This document shows, piece after piece, positions 35,904-45,705 of a DNA stretch of 64,000 bases; the first letter of the stretch is position 1; every line of letters begins with the position of its first letter. Position numbers and translations under genes: made by a program. The stretch spans positions 372,001 through 436,000 of the forward strand of contig NZ_VITA01000002.1 in the NCBI RefSeq assembly GCF_007827695.1, given 5' to 3'. The notes under the pieces are model-generated. The model had not been told where the DNA came from and did no database searches. It saw only the letters and a list, made by a program, of their open reading frames with translations. This stretch comes from Sinorhizobium medicae (GTDB taxonomy: Bacteria; Pseudomonadota; Alphaproteobacteria; Rhizobiales; Rhizobiaceae).

Positions 35904-36989
35904 ATGAATGAAGCTTTTCAGAGAGACTGTATTGAAATTCTCGCAGACAAGGTCAAGCGCGGCGAGATGACCCGCCGGCGCTTTGCCCAGCTCGCCGCGA
36001 TGCTCGTCGCCGGGGCGCCGCTGGCGCTCCGGGCAGGCGGTGCCGCGGCGCAGGCCAAGCAGCTTGTTTTCGTAAACTGGGGCGGAGATGCCATCACCGC
36101 CTATGACAAGGCTTACGGCCAGCCGTTTCTGGAGGAAGCCGGAATCACGGTCAGGCAAGACGGTTCGGGGCCGACCGAAGGTGCCATCACCGCCCAGTTC
36201 AAGAGTGGGGCTCCGAGCTGGGATATCGTCGATGCGGATCCCTTCTCGGCGATAACGCTGGGCAAGCAGGGGATGATCGAGGAAATCGACTACTCTGTTG
36301 TCGACAAGAATAAAATGCGTCCGGGTTTTGGCTGGGACTATGCCGCGTCGAGCTATTTCTTCTCCTACGTCATCGCCTACGATTCCGAAAAATACGGCGA
36401 CAATCCTCCCAAAGGCATGGCCGACTTCTTCGATGTGAATGCCTTCCCCGGCAAGCGCTCCCTCTACAAGTGGGGCAGCGCTATGTGGGAAGCGGCCCTT
36501 CTCGGTGACGGCGTCGCTCCCGAAAAGCTCTACCCGCTCGACCTCAAACGCGCCCATGACAAGATCGCCGCATTCAAGGAAAACGTCGTCGCCTATTGGG
36601 GCGGCGGCTCTGAAAGCCAGTCGCTCCTTCTCGACGGCGAGGCCTCAATGGCCCTCATCTGGTCGACCCGTGCCTCGCTGATCGAGCAGGACTCGGGTGG
36701 CCGCATCAAATTCATCTGGGATCAGGGCCTGCTGTCTCCGGGGGCCATGGCCGTCATAAAGGGCAACCCCGGCGGCCGCGACGCGGCGATGAAATTCATC
36801 GCAAGCGCTCAGGACCCGCAGAAGCAGCTTGTCATGTTCGACCTGCTTCGGCAGGGACCGGCAAATCCTGCTGCCGACGCGCTTATCCCCGAGGAGCAGA
36901 AGCGCAAGCAGATACCGCTTAACATGGAATGGTACGCAGAGCATTACGGGCCGGCGCTCAACGAATTCACCAAAATCGTTTCCGCCTGA
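35904..36989 (+). CDS. ABC importer substrate-binding protein (PotD-like)
   Basis: A 361-residue periplasmic protein. Residues 24-50 form a Tat-type signal: TRRRFAQLAAMLV, then a hydrophobic stretch ending AAAQA. The mature part begins KQLVFVNWGGD and keeps the PotD-type fold pattern (SGAPSWDIVDAD, DSEKYGDN, GKRSLYKWG). Acidic and aromatic pocket residues specific for polyamines cannot be assigned with certainty, so the ligand could be another cationic or amide compound. It lies 54 bases after the ATPase gene. Confidence 0.9.
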   Translation: MNEAFQRDCIEILADKVKRGEMTRRRFAQLAAMLVAGAPLALRAGGAAAQAKQLVFVNWGGDAITAYDKAYGQPFLEEAGITVRQDGSGPTEGAITAQFKSGAPSWDIVDADPFSAITLGKQGMIEEIDYSVVDKNKMRPGFGWDYAASSYFFSYVIAYDSEKYGDNPPKGMADFFDVNAFPGKRSLYKWGSAMWEAALLGDGVAPEKLYPLDLKRAHDKIAAFKENVVAYWGGGSESQSLLLDGEASMALIWSTRASLIEQDSGGRIKFIWDQGLLSPGAMAVIKGNPGGRDAAMKFIASAQDPQKQLVMFDLLRQGPANPAADALIPEEQKRKQIPLNMEWYAEHYGPALNEFTKIVSA

Positions 36990-36996
36990 GCCGCCG

Positions 36997-37830
36997 ATGC
37001 TCGCGCGCTCCCACAATCTTGGCGCGGCGCTCCTTCTGGCGCCGCTTCTCCTGCTCCTTGCCGTGGCATACGGCATCCCGTTTCTTGGCGTGATGAGATG
37101 GAGCTTTACTCTGCCCGAGCCAGGGCTCGCGCAATATCTTACGGTTTTCACCGACCCGTTGGTGCAATCGGTTTTCGTGCGGACTGCGCGCATCTGTGCG
37201 CTCGTCACGGTGACGGCCGTCGCTGCTGCCTATGCCATTGCCTATGTTTGGGTGCGCGGCACGCCGGGTCAGCGGCTCATTGCGGAATACTGCATCCTCG
37301 TGCCGTTCTGGATCTCGGTGCTGACCCGCGCCTTTGGCTGGGTGGCACTTCTTTCGAACCGTGGGCTCATCAATAGCTGGCTGCAGTCGCTCGGCATCCT
37401 CGGCGAGCCTCTCGCTCTCGTCCGCAACGAGTTCGGCGTCGTCGTCGGGATGACGCATTTCCTTATACCGTTCGCGGTGTTTCCGATCGCATCGGCGATG
37501 CGCGCCGTCGACGAACGCGTGCTGCTTGCCGCGCGCGGTCTGGGCGCAAGCCGCACCCGCACCTTCTGGTCGGTATTCGTGCCTTTGACCATGTCGGGAA
37601 TTATCGGCGCCGCATTGATCGTTTTCGTCTTCGCGCTCGGCTTCTTCGTCACACCGGCAATTCTCGGCGGCGGCCGCAGCGTCATGGTGGCAGAGCTGGT
37701 CTACCTTCGCATATTCCAGAGTCCGGACTGGGGTCTTGGTGCTGCCATCAGCGTGACCCTCGTCCTGATCGTCGGCCTGCTGACGGCAGCCCTGTTCCGG
37801 TTTTTGCGGTTTTCCCAGATGGCAGGTTGA
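36997..37830 (+). CDS. ABC importer permease 1 (PotB-like)
   Basis: A 277-residue inner-membrane protein with six membrane segments. It has the cytosolic coupling motif AARGLGASRTRTFWSVFVPLTMSG (EAA-type loop) at about 186-209. The ATG at 36997 lies 7 bases after the binding-protein stop. The segment order and length match PotB-type permeases. Confidence 0.9.
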   Translation: MLARSHNLGAALLLAPLLLLLAVAYGIPFLGVMRWSFTLPEPGLAQYLTVFTDPLVQSVFVRTARICALVTVTAVAAAYAIAYVWVRGTPGQRLIAEYCILVPFWISVLTRAFGWVALLSNRGLINSWLQSLGILGEPLALVRNEFGVVVGMTHFLIPFAVFPIASAMRAVDERVLLAARGLGASRTRTFWSVFVPLTMSGIIGAALIVFVFALGFFVTPAILGGGRSVMVAELVYLRIFQSPDWGLGAAISVTLVLIVGLLTAALFRFLRFSQMAG

Positions 37831-37832
37831 AG

Positions 37833-38630
37833 ATGAGTGCATATCGTCCTGGCCCTCTTGCCCTGTTCTTCGCCTTCGTGGTGATAATCTTCCTGCTGAT
37901 GCCGCTGCTGGCTGTCGTACCGGTGTCGTTTACCCCATCGCGCATGCTCTCTATGCCGGCAGGAGAGCTGTCGATCAGGCATTATCGGGCGCTGTTTGAA
38001 GATCCACGCTGGCTCGACAGCATCCTTCTCAGCCTGCGCGTCGGCCTTGTCTCCAGCGTGCTCGCGACGCTCTTCGCCCTTACATTCAGCCTCGGCATCT
38101 GGATGTTCCGGCCACGCTTCACCGCCGTTCTGGTGGGCTTCGTTCTTCTGCCGATGATCGTCCCGCCGGTTGTCTCCGCAATCACCCTCTACTTTCTGCT
38201 CACTTCGATGTCGAACATCGGAAGCATGATCGGGTACGACACCTGGCTGGGGGTGGTGCTTGCCCATGTCGTGGTTACGGTGCCCTTCGCCGTGGTGCTC
38301 ATTCTCGTCTCGCTCGGCCAGGTTGACCGGCGGATCGATCTCGCTGCGCGCGGGCTCGGCGCGTCCACATGGGAAAGGGCGACAAAGGTCATCATCCCCA
38401 ACATCAAATTCGGGATTGCTGCGGCATGGCTCCTGTCTTTCGTGCTTTCCTGGGAGGAGATCGGCGTTACGCTCTTCATCACCAGCGTCAATGCCATTAC
38501 CCTTCCACGGCTGATGTGGATGGGTTTGCGTGACAACATCGATCCCGCCATCGCAGCAATCTCGGTCATCCTGATCCTGATCACCGTTACGGCGATGACG
38601 ATTCGCATCTTCTTCGCGCGATCCAGGTGA
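37833..38630 (+). CDS. ABC importer permease 2 (PotC-like)
   Basis: A 265-residue inner-membrane protein with six membrane segments. The coupling loop is ARGLGASTWERATKVIIPNIKFG. The ATG at 37833 has AGG 6 bases upstream; a TTG at 37827 overlapping the previous stop is possible. It completes the importer and is the last gene of this unit. Confidence 0.9.
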   Translation: MSAYRPGPLALFFAFVVIIFLLMPLLAVVPVSFTPSRMLSMPAGELSIRHYRALFEDPRWLDSILLSLRVGLVSSVLATLFALTFSLGIWMFRPRFTAVLVGFVLLPMIVPPVVSAITLYFLLTSMSNIGSMIGYDTWLGVVLAHVVVTVPFAVVLILVSLGQVDRRIDLAARGLGASTWERATKVIIPNIKFGIAAAWLLSFVLSWEEIGVTLFITSVNAITLPRLMWMGLRDNIDPAIAAISVILILITVTAMTIRIFFARSR

Positions 38631-38796
38631 CATGCGGGCGCCGATGATGCGTCCTACGCTCATGTGGACGAGTTCGGCACGGTGCGGATATTGCTTGCGG
38701 AGTTCCCCGCTGTGGCCATAGTGCTTCCCGCAACAACGGCGGGCCTCCCCTCGGGGTACCTGGACCGTTGTGATTTTTGGATCACCGGAGGACAGG

Positions 38797-39684
38797 ATGC
38801 CGCTCCAATCGATGACCGGCTTTGCCAGGAGTGAGGGGAGCAGCGGGCGCTATCGCTGGGCCTGGGAACTCCGCTCCGTCAATGGCAAAGGGCTCGACAT
38901 GCGCCTGCGGCTGCCGCCCGGGCTGGAGCGCTTCGAGCCCGACTGTCGACGCCTTGCTTCGCAGCATTTCGCACGAGGCAACGTGCAGGTCGGCCTTTCG
39001 CTCAGCAGAACTGAAACCTCGGTCGAAGCCGTCGTCAACGAGGACGCGCTTGCCGCCGTCCTGAAGCTTCGCGAACGGCTGGGCGATGCAATCGATCCGG
39101 CGCCGCTCAAACTCGACACGCTGCTTTCCATACGCGGCATCGTCGATTTCCGGGAACCGGAGGAGAGCGAAAGCGAGCGCGCCGAGCGTGACGCGGAGGT
39201 ACTCGCGGGCCTCGAAGGCGCGCTCGCAGATCTGCGGGCGATGCGGGAAGAAGAGGGCAAAGCGCTCGGCCAGGTTTTGCTCGCCCAGGTGGATCGGATG
39301 GAAAAGCTGGCGGCAATCGTCGAAAACGATCCGTCCCGAAGCCCGAAGGCGATCGCCGACAGGTTGGCGCAGCAGGTCTCGATGGTCATCGACAATGCAT
39401 CCTCGATCGATCGGGAAAGGTTGCATGCGGAGGTAGCGCTGCTGGCGACGAAGGCGGACCTTCGCGAGGAACTCGACCGGCTGAGCTCGCATATCGCTGC
39501 CGCTCGCGACCTCCTGACAAAGGGTGGGCCCGTCGGGCGCAAGCTCGATTTCCTTGCACAGGAATTTAACCGCGAATCGAATACCATCTGTTCGAAGTCG
39601 AATGCCGCCGCCGTCTCGGCCGCCGGTATCGAGTTGAAGGTCGTAATCGACCATTTCCGCGAACAGGTTCAGAATCTGGAGTAG
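38797..39684 (+). CDS. yicC: YicC family endoribonuclease
   Basis: A 295-residue protein with the family N terminus MPLQSMTGFARSEG and the C-terminal DUF1732 domain (LDFLAQEFNRESNTICSKS, then IELKVVIDHFREQVQNLE). E. coli YicC is an RNase involved in small-RNA turnover. The ATG at 38797 follows GGAGGACAGG. gmk starts 3 bases after its stop, a linkage seen widely in proteobacteria. Confidence 0.93.
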   Translation: MPLQSMTGFARSEGSSGRYRWAWELRSVNGKGLDMRLRLPPGLERFEPDCRRLASQHFARGNVQVGLSLSRTETSVEAVVNEDALAAVLKLRERLGDAIDPAPLKLDTLLSIRGIVDFREPEESESERAERDAEVLAGLEGALADLRAMREEEGKALGQVLLAQVDRMEKLAAIVENDPSRSPKAIADRLAQQVSMVIDNASSIDRERLHAEVALLATKADLREELDRLSSHIAAARDLLTKGGPVGRKLDFLAQEFNRESNTICSKSNAAAVSAAGIELKVVIDHFREQVQNLE

Positions 39685-39687
39685 GAT

Positions 39688-40347
39688 ATGAAACCGGCGA
39701 CCGTTTCGCCCACAAAGATCGCTCGCCGCGGGCTGATGCTCGTGATCTCATCGCCGTCAGGTGCGGGGAAGTCGACGATCGCCCGTAACCTGCTCGAAGC
39801 CGATCCGGACCTTAGCATTTCGGTGAGCGTGACCACGCGTTCGCGGCGCCCGAGCGAGATCGAGGGACGACATTATTTTTTCAAGACCATCCGTGAGTTC
39901 GAGGCGCTGAAAGCAACGGATTCGCTGCTTGAATGGGCGGAAGTGCACGGGAACTTCTACGGCACGCCACGCGATGCAGTGGAAAAGGCGATGGGCGAAG
40001 GCCGTGACATGCTGTTCGACATCGACTGGCAGGGTGCGCAGCAGCTGCAGGAGAAGATGGCGGGCGACGTGGTATCGATCTTCATCCTGCCGCCCTCGAT
40101 GGCCGAATTGCAGTCGAGGCTCCACCGGCGCGCCGAGGACAGCGAAGAGGTCATCGCGACCCGGCTCGCCAACTCCCGGGCCGAAATAGAGCACTGGCGT
40201 GAATATGATTACATCGTGGTCAACGACGATCTCGACCGGGCCTTCTCCTCCGTCCGGGCAATAGTCGAAGCCGAGCGCCTTCGCCGCGACAGGCGACCTG
40301 GCCTCTTCGAATTCGTCAACGGGCTGCTGACCGAAAATCCGCTTTGA
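39688..40347 (+). CDS. gmk: guanylate kinase
   Basis: Phosphorylates GMP to GDP. It has 219 residues with P-loop [10 protein letters not shown] at 21-30, the GMP-binding [17 protein letters not shown] region, and the lid with [13 protein letters not shown]. It is coupled to yicC and ends 19 bases before the convergent rsmA stop. Confidence 0.97.
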   Translation: MKPATVSPTKIARRGLMLVISSPSGAGKSTIARNLLEADPDLSISVSVTTRSRRPSEIEGRHYFFKTIREFEALKATDSLLEWAEVHGNFYGTPRDAVEKAMGEGRDMLFDIDWQGAQQLQEKMAGDVVSIFILPPSMAELQSRLHRRAEDSEEVIATRLANSRAEIEHWREYDYIVVNDDLDRAFSSVRAIVEAERLRRDRRPGLFEFVNGLLTENPL

Positions 40348-40366
40348 GCGCGCCGCTTGTGCTTCT

Positions 40367-41191
40367 CTACAGGCAGTTGGCCAAACGGCAGAATTCTTCG
40401 ACGGAGAGCGTTTCCGCGCGCCGCTTCGGATCGATGCCCGCCTTTGCAAGCAGCGCCTCGCCGCCCAAGGGTTTGAGACTCTGGCGGAGCATCTTTCGGC
40501 GTTGCCCGAAAGCCGCCTGGGTGACCTTCTCGAGGACCGCGGGCGAACAGGGGATGGGGACCTCGATGGGTTCGAGATGGACCACGGTCGAGGTCACTTT
40601 CGGCGGCGGCGTGAAGGCCTGAGGAGGTACGTCGAATGCAAGACTGGCCTTCGTTCGCCAGCCGCAGAGGACTCCGAGCCTGCCATAGTGGTCGTCATCC
40701 GGGCTGGCGACGATCCGTAGGCCCACCTCACGCTGGAACATCAGCGTCATGGATTGCCAGAAGGGCGGCCAGCGCCCGGGCAGCAGCCAATTGACGAGAA
40801 GCTGCGTTCCGACATTGTAGGGGAGATTGGCTATGATGCGCACCGGACCGTCGGCAAGCGCCTCGAAGTCCACCTTCAGCGCATCGCCTTCGACGACGTC
40901 GAGCCGCTCCGGATAGTGAGCGCCGATCTCTGCGAGCGCCGGCAGGCAGCGCGAATCGCGCTCGATTGCAACGACCTTCTTTGCCCCGAGAGCGAGGATC
41001 GCGCGGGTAAGGCCGCCGGGTCCCGGGCCGACCTCGATAACCGTGGCACCCTCCAGCGGACCGGCTGTGCGTGCGATCTTCTGGGTGAGGTTGAGATCGA
41101 GAAGGAAGTTCTGCCCGAGCGCTTTCTTCGCGTCGAGACCGTGGCGCTGGATGACGTCGCGTAGCGGTGGCAGGCCGTCGAGAGCCGCCAT
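40367..41191 (-). CDS. rsmA: 16S rRNA dimethyladenosine transferase RsmA (KsgA)
   Basis: Dimethylates two adjacent adenines near the 3' end of 16S rRNA. It has 274 residues. The SAM site [14 protein letters not shown] follows the QNFLLD motif, and the catalytic NLPYN motif lies near residue 120. Its ATG overlaps the pdxA stop by one base (TGATG), so the two are translationally coupled in the lptF operon. Confidence 0.97.
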   Translation of the reverse strand: MAALDGLPPLRDVIQRHGLDAKKALGQNFLLDLNLTQKIARTAGPLEGATVIEVGPGPGGLTRAILALGAKKVVAIERDSRCLPALAEIGAHYPERLDVVEGDALKVDFEALADGPVRIIANLPYNVGTQLLVNWLLPGRWPPFWQSMTLMFQREVGLRIVASPDDDHYGRLGVLCGWRTKASLAFDVPPQAFTPPPKVTSTVVHLEPIEVPIPCSPAVLEKVTQAAFGQRRKMLRQSLKPLGGEALLAKAGIDPKRRAETLSVEEFCRLANCL

Positions 41192-42219
41192 CAGTGCTTC
41201 ATCCCTTTGGCGTTGCGGGCAAGTTCCGCAGCGAGCCGCAGAGACGCCAGAAGGCTGTCCTCGCGCGCGATCCCCTTTCCGGCAAGGCTGAAAGCCGTCC
41301 CGTGATCCGGCGAGGTTCTGATGAAGGGCAGGCCGAGGGTGACGTTGACGCTGTCGTCGAAGCCGAGCGCCTTGGCCGGTATCAACGCCTGATCGTGATA
41401 CATGCAGATGGCGACGTCGTAAGTCTCTCTCGCGCGGTCGTGGAACATGGTGTCCGCCGGCAAAGGCCCGACGACGTCGAGCCCCTCGGCGCGCATGCGG
41501 TCGATCACGGGCCGAATGAGGGCGTCATCCTCGCGGCCGAGCGCGCCGCCTTCGCCGGCATGCGGGTTGAGGCCGGCAACTGCGAGGCGTGGCGCCGGCA
41601 GACCGAAGCGGCTTCTCAGATCGGCTGCGGCGATCGTGCAGGTTCGATAGATCAGTTCCGGCGTCAGCGCGGCGGGCACGTCCTTGAGCGGGATATGGAT
41701 CGTCACCGGAACGGCACGCAGTTTCGGGCCCGCCAGCATCATCACCGGCAGGGCGGCGAGGCCGGTTGCTCGCTGGGCGAGGTCCGCCAGATACTCGGTA
41801 TGGCCCGGAAAGAGGAAACCCGCTTCGTAGAGCACTGCCTTGGCAATCGGGTTGGTGGCAACGGCCGAGGCTTCGCCGGCCATCGCGAGCCGAACGGCCG
41901 TGTCGATCGCACCCGTCACGGCCGAGGCGTTCGCCGGATCAGGTCGACCGGGAACAACGGGGGCAGGGGAGCGGACGGGCAAAACGGGAAAGGTCTGCTG
42001 GAAAGCGGCAACGGCCCCGAAACAATCGGTCTCGCATATCGGCACCGTCTCGCCCAGGAGCTTGGCGCGGGCGGCAAGCACTGCAGGATCACCCACATAA
42101 AGAAACGGCGGCGTCAGCCGATCGGCCCGCTTCAACCAGACGGAAAGGCTGATATCCGGACCGATCCCGGCCGGGTCGCCCATGGTCAGGGCGACCGGCC
42201 CGATGCTCGTCTCGTTCAT
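41191..42219 (-). CDS. pdxA: 4-hydroxythreonine-4-phosphate dehydrogenase
   Basis: Pyridoxal phosphate synthesis, DXP-dependent route. It has 342 residues: N-terminal [10 protein letters not shown], metal-binding His residues in FPGHTEYLA and in [11 protein letters not shown], and the [17 protein letters not shown] stretch, all standard for PdxA. The gap to surA is 9 bases. A surA-pdxA-rsmA order is also found in E. coli. Confidence 0.97.
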   Translation of the reverse strand: MNETSIGPVALTMGDPAGIGPDISLSVWLKRADRLTPPFLYVGDPAVLAARAKLLGETVPICETDCFGAVAAFQQTFPVLPVRSPAPVVPGRPDPANASAVTGAIDTAVRLAMAGEASAVATNPIAKAVLYEAGFLFPGHTEYLADLAQRATGLAALPVMMLAGPKLRAVPVTIHIPLKDVPAALTPELIYRTCTIAAADLRSRFGLPAPRLAVAGLNPHAGEGGALGREDDALIRPVIDRMRAEGLDVVGPLPADTMFHDRARETYDVAICMYHDQALIPAKALGFDDSVNVTLGLPFIRTSPDHGTAFSLAGKGIAREDSLLASLRLAAELARNAKGMKH

Positions 42220-42228
42220 ATTGGCTCG

Positions 42229-43176
42229 TTATTTGTTGACGATCTGCGCTTTCGAACGCAGCTCTTCGAGATATTTGGCGCTGTTCGGATCTTCACCGCC
42301 GGACTTCTTCTTGCCGAGGTCCTCGGCCCGGAAGACGATCTCGGCAGCAGCATCATCGTTGACCTGACGCTTCTTGCAGATGGCCAGGTATTCGACACCC
42401 TTTTCGGTGACCCGCGTACCTGTCGTCATGCTGTCGCCGGCTTTCTCGACAAGCGGCTTCCAATCCTCGGGCAATTGCTGGGCGAGGATACGACCGAGGC
42501 TGCGAATCGACACGTCGCGGTAGTTCGCCGCAAAAGCCTTCGAGGTATCACAGCCGGGGAACTTCGAGCGCGAGGCGTTGGCTTCAGCCTGCCGCTTCGC
42601 CGTGATGGCGCCGCGTTTCGATTCGGGAATGACGAAAATCACCTGCTGCAGGAAATATTCGGTCGTCACCGGCTTGTTGCCGCCGCCTTGCATCATACGC
42701 TTGACCAGGTCACCGCCGGAAAGGCGGCTGGCATTGCCGTAGCGGAAGTTGACGACTCGCGGCCAGCTCATCTGGACTGCGATATACTGCTTGAAATGGT
42801 CGATGCCGACGCCGGCCTGCTCGAGGATCTTGCCGAGCTGCTCCGGCGAAAGCTTGTTTCCGGAGGCGAAACGCGCAAAGGCGGCGTCGACCTCGTCCGT
42901 GCTGACGGACTGCTGAACGCGCGCGATCTCGGCGCGTTTCAGGACCTCGTCTACGAGCTGCTGTTTCGCTTCGGCTGCGCCGCCGCTTTGCCGTTGAAGG
43001 CGGAGAAAGGCGACGCGCTTGGCGACGTCGCCGGAGGTGATAACGGTGCCGTTGACGACCACCTCGACCGAACTTGCCGCCGCCGTCGCCGTGGTGGCCG
43101 TTCCGGTTGCAAGGCTCAATGCACCAGCCAGTGCTATCGCCGAAAGCACCCTCACGATCGAGTTTTTCCCGCCCAT
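42229..43176 (-). CDS. surA: SurA-like periplasmic chaperone
   Basis: A 315-residue periplasmic protein. A signal peptide spans residues 1-35 (RVLSAIALAGALSLATG, then ATAAAS). The SurA N-terminal chaperone domain follows (VVVNGTVITSGDVAKRVAFL). Only one, degenerate, parvulin-like region is visible (about 170-280), against two in the 428-residue E. coli SurA, so isomerase activity is doubtful. The ATG at 43176 has AGGGG 6 bases upstream; the ATG at 43182 abuts that site. Its place after lptD fits a role in outer-membrane protein folding. Confidence 0.85.
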   Translation of the reverse strand: MGGKNSIVRVLSAIALAGALSLATGTATTATAAASSVEVVVNGTVITSGDVAKRVAFLRLQRQSGGAAEAKQQLVDEVLKRAEIARVQQSVSTDEVDAAFARFASGNKLSPEQLGKILEQAGVGIDHFKQYIAVQMSWPRVVNFRYGNASRLSGGDLVKRMMQGGGNKPVTTEYFLQQVIFVIPESKRGAITAKRQAEANASRSKFPGCDTSKAFAANYRDVSIRSLGRILAQQLPEDWKPLVEKAGDSMTTGTRVTEKGVEYLAICKKRQVNDDAAAEIVFRAEDLGKKKSGGEDPNSAKYLEELRSKAQIVNK

Positions 43177-43359
43177 AATCATCCCCTGCTCGTTCTGCCT
43201 CCCGTTGCCGGCGGCCAGTTGCCACACTGCCGACCTGCTACGACTGGCTCTGTGCATTGCCGGCGCCGTAGCTGTCAATGGAGGCAAATGCATAATACAT
43301 GCGGCCAAACAATGACAAGACCGCAGGATCGATTCAGCTAAGGGCGGGTCACGGCCGCT

Positions 43360-45705
43360 TTAGAAGTAGTCCAGCTCGTCAAACTTGGTGTCGCCGACAT
43401 AGACGTCCCCGAGCGTGCGGAAGCTGATTCGGGCGCCGATTGACCAGTCGTTCGCAAGCGAACTGTCGGTGTCCCGCTCCTGCTTATAGACGATCGAGAA
43501 CAATGTGTCCTGGTCGTCATAGGTGATGCCGACGCCGTTGCGGGACACGACGCCCGCATCGATATCATAGGTCACCGCGCCGAATACCGACCAATAGTCA
43601 TGGAAACGATAGGCGGCAGCCGTCTGGATTTCATCCTGATCGGACGGCGAGCCGTAGGTCGGCTGCGCTTCGATCCGCGTATAGGTGAGCGCCGCCTGCC
43701 AGTTCAGCCCGAGATAGCCGACCGTTGCATCGGCCCGGCGCAGCGAAAAGTCGCTTTCGTCCAGGCGCCCGGAGAGGCTCGCCATCAGACCGGACGGGGC
43801 ATCGATACCCAGCATGGCGACATAGTCGGAGCTATCGGTCTCAAGCCCCGAATCCGCACCCGCCTTGACGAGATCGTCGGTCGAGAAGGAATTGAGACCA
43901 CCAAGATGAAACGACTGACCTGCAATGGCGCGCAGACCGTAGCCGCTGTCGAAGCTCCCCGTATAGCGGAAGCCGATATTGGCGCGTGTACCGCCTTCGA
44001 TGCGATCATAGCCGGAGAACTTATCGCGATCGAAGAGATTGGTCGCATCGAAGACGAAACTCTGCGCGTCTTCGTTCGGCAGTGCGCCAGCATACTGCTC
44101 GTCCGGACGCGCATAGAGCTGCGCCATAGGTTCAAGAACGTGGCTGCTCGTCTCTCCGGCGAAGAGGATAGGATAGCGGGCCTCGAGTCCGGCCGTCAAC
44201 ATCCGCCGCGTCTCGGCATCGCTGCTGGTGAAGCTGCCGGTATAGCCGACCGGGTCATCCACATTCATGCCCAGTGCATCGCCGCGTGCGGCGAGCAGCG
44301 GCGTCAGCACTAGTCCGCCGGGCGCAATGAACGTCCGCTTCCATTCGAGTTCGCCGGTCAGCCTGTGCGAGGTGCCCTCAAGCCCACGGAAGCGCTCAAC
44401 CCCCAGCACTGTCACACGATCGAGACGGTTGCGCTTGATGTTGGTGAGGTTGAAGTCGGCGTTGAGTTCGCCGCCGAGGACTGGTCCCGGTGCGGTGTAG
44501 GAATAGTCGAGGACCTGGGCAACCGGCTGCTTGTTCTCGTCGATGCTGTCCGGATCTGCATCCTGGATGTCGAAGTAGAAAGCCCGCAGGTCGAAATAAT
44601 TGCGCTTCCCGAGGCCCGTCAGGTAGGCCTGGTTCACATAGGTCGTGCCGTCGAAAGTCGACAGATCGTAAGTCTTGGCGAAATTGTTGTCGGATTGGAC
44701 CAGGACGTTCCAGCCGAAGCTCCACCGGGGGTTTATCTCGAACTTACCCCTGGATGCGATCATGCCGCGATTGGTTTCCATCGCATCGACTGTTCCCGGC
44801 GTGAACTGCTCCCTGTCCAACTGGCTGATACCGGCGACGTTGAGCGTGTGCAGTCCGTTGTGGAACTGCTGTCGGAACTCACCCTCGAGGAGGAAACCCT
44901 GGCGGGTCAGCCCGGTGCCCGTGATCGTTGCGTCCATATGGGGCGAGATCGCCCAGTAATAGGGCACGCCCACGCCCGCGCCGAGCTTTTGCGTGTAGCG
45001 GAACAGCGGAAACAGGAATCCGCTCTTGCGCTTGACCGTATGGTCCGGGATTTCCATCACCGGAATGTAGGCGATCGGCTTGCCGAAGAGTTCGAAATAG
45101 GCATGCTCGAGCCGAATGGTACGAGTGCGGCCGTTCTGAATGATGCGCTGGGCCTTGATGTGCCACAGAGAGCGATGTTCCGGCTTGGTGTTGCAGGGGG
45201 TGCAGGCGGTGTAGACGGCCTTGTTGAGGATGAACTCCTCGCCGTTGCGGCGTTCGCCAGTTTCTGCGGCCAGGCGCGTCAGATCCGTCGTCTCGATCCT
45301 GAGGGCCTGGACGAAGCCGTTGCCGAAATCGTCGGTGACGTCCATCCTGTCGGCGTAGACGATGTTACCACCCGGCTCGATCAGCTGGATGTCGCCGGTC
45401 GCGAGGATACGGCCCGACTTCTGATCGTAGTCGACCTGCCGGGCAACCATCTTGTAGCCGCCATATTCGATCTGGACGTTGCCGCGAACGGTCACCTTTT
45501 CCGTGTCGCGATTGTAGACAAGCTCATTGGCGGTCAGCAGCAGCTTCGCATCGGCCGGAATATTCGGCTGCAGGTCGTCGATTCGCGTTCCTGCATCCTG
45601 CGCCCTGGCTGGCGCATACATTCCGGTGGCAAGCGTGTGCAGCGCCACGCCCGCGAGCAGGGCAGCGTTGGTAAGCTTCATGCGTTTGCGGTTGCCTGCC
45701 GCCAC
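43360..45705 (-). CDS. lptD: LPS-assembly protein LptD
   Basis: Outer-membrane translocon that inserts lipopolysaccharide. It has 781 residues: a signal peptide (about 8-35, ending ARAQ), a periplasmic OstA/beta-jellyroll domain (about 55-190), then a beta-barrel to the C-terminal FDELDYF. A Cys pair TACTPCNTK lies at 171-179. The GTG start shares a base with the lptG stop (TAGTG) and has AGGAGG 7 bases upstream. The LptE partner gene is not in the window. Confidence 0.93.
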   Translation of the reverse strand: MAAGNRKRMKLTNAALLAGVALHTLATGMYAPARAQDAGTRIDDLQPNIPADAKLLLTANELVYNRDTEKVTVRGNVQIEYGGYKMVARQVDYDQKSGRILATGDIQLIEPGGNIVYADRMDVTDDFGNGFVQALRIETTDLTRLAAETGERRNGEEFILNKAVYTACTPCNTKPEHRSLWHIKAQRIIQNGRTRTIRLEHAYFELFGKPIAYIPVMEIPDHTVKRKSGFLFPLFRYTQKLGAGVGVPYYWAISPHMDATITGTGLTRQGFLLEGEFRQQFHNGLHTLNVAGISQLDREQFTPGTVDAMETNRGMIASRGKFEINPRWSFGWNVLVQSDNNFAKTYDLSTFDGTTYVNQAYLTGLGKRNYFDLRAFYFDIQDADPDSIDENKQPVAQVLDYSYTAPGPVLGGELNADFNLTNIKRNRLDRVTVLGVERFRGLEGTSHRLTGELEWKRTFIAPGGLVLTPLLAARGDALGMNVDDPVGYTGSFTSSDAETRRMLTAGLEARYPILFAGETSSHVLEPMAQLYARPDEQYAGALPNEDAQSFVFDATNLFDRDKFSGYDRIEGGTRANIGFRYTGSFDSGYGLRAIAGQSFHLGGLNSFSTDDLVKAGADSGLETDSSDYVAMLGIDAPSGLMASLSGRLDESDFSLRRADATVGYLGLNWQAALTYTRIEAQPTYGSPSDQDEIQTAAAYRFHDYWSVFGAVTYDIDAGVVSRNGVGITYDDQDTLFSIVYKQERDTDSSLANDWSIGARISFRTLGDVYVGDTKFDELDYF

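Noticed and set aside
41167-43341. Long plus-strand open frame of more than 700 codons
   Set aside because: It lies wholly antisense to rsmA, pdxA and surA, all of which have clear family motifs. The product has no recognisable domain and is a by-product of high GC content.
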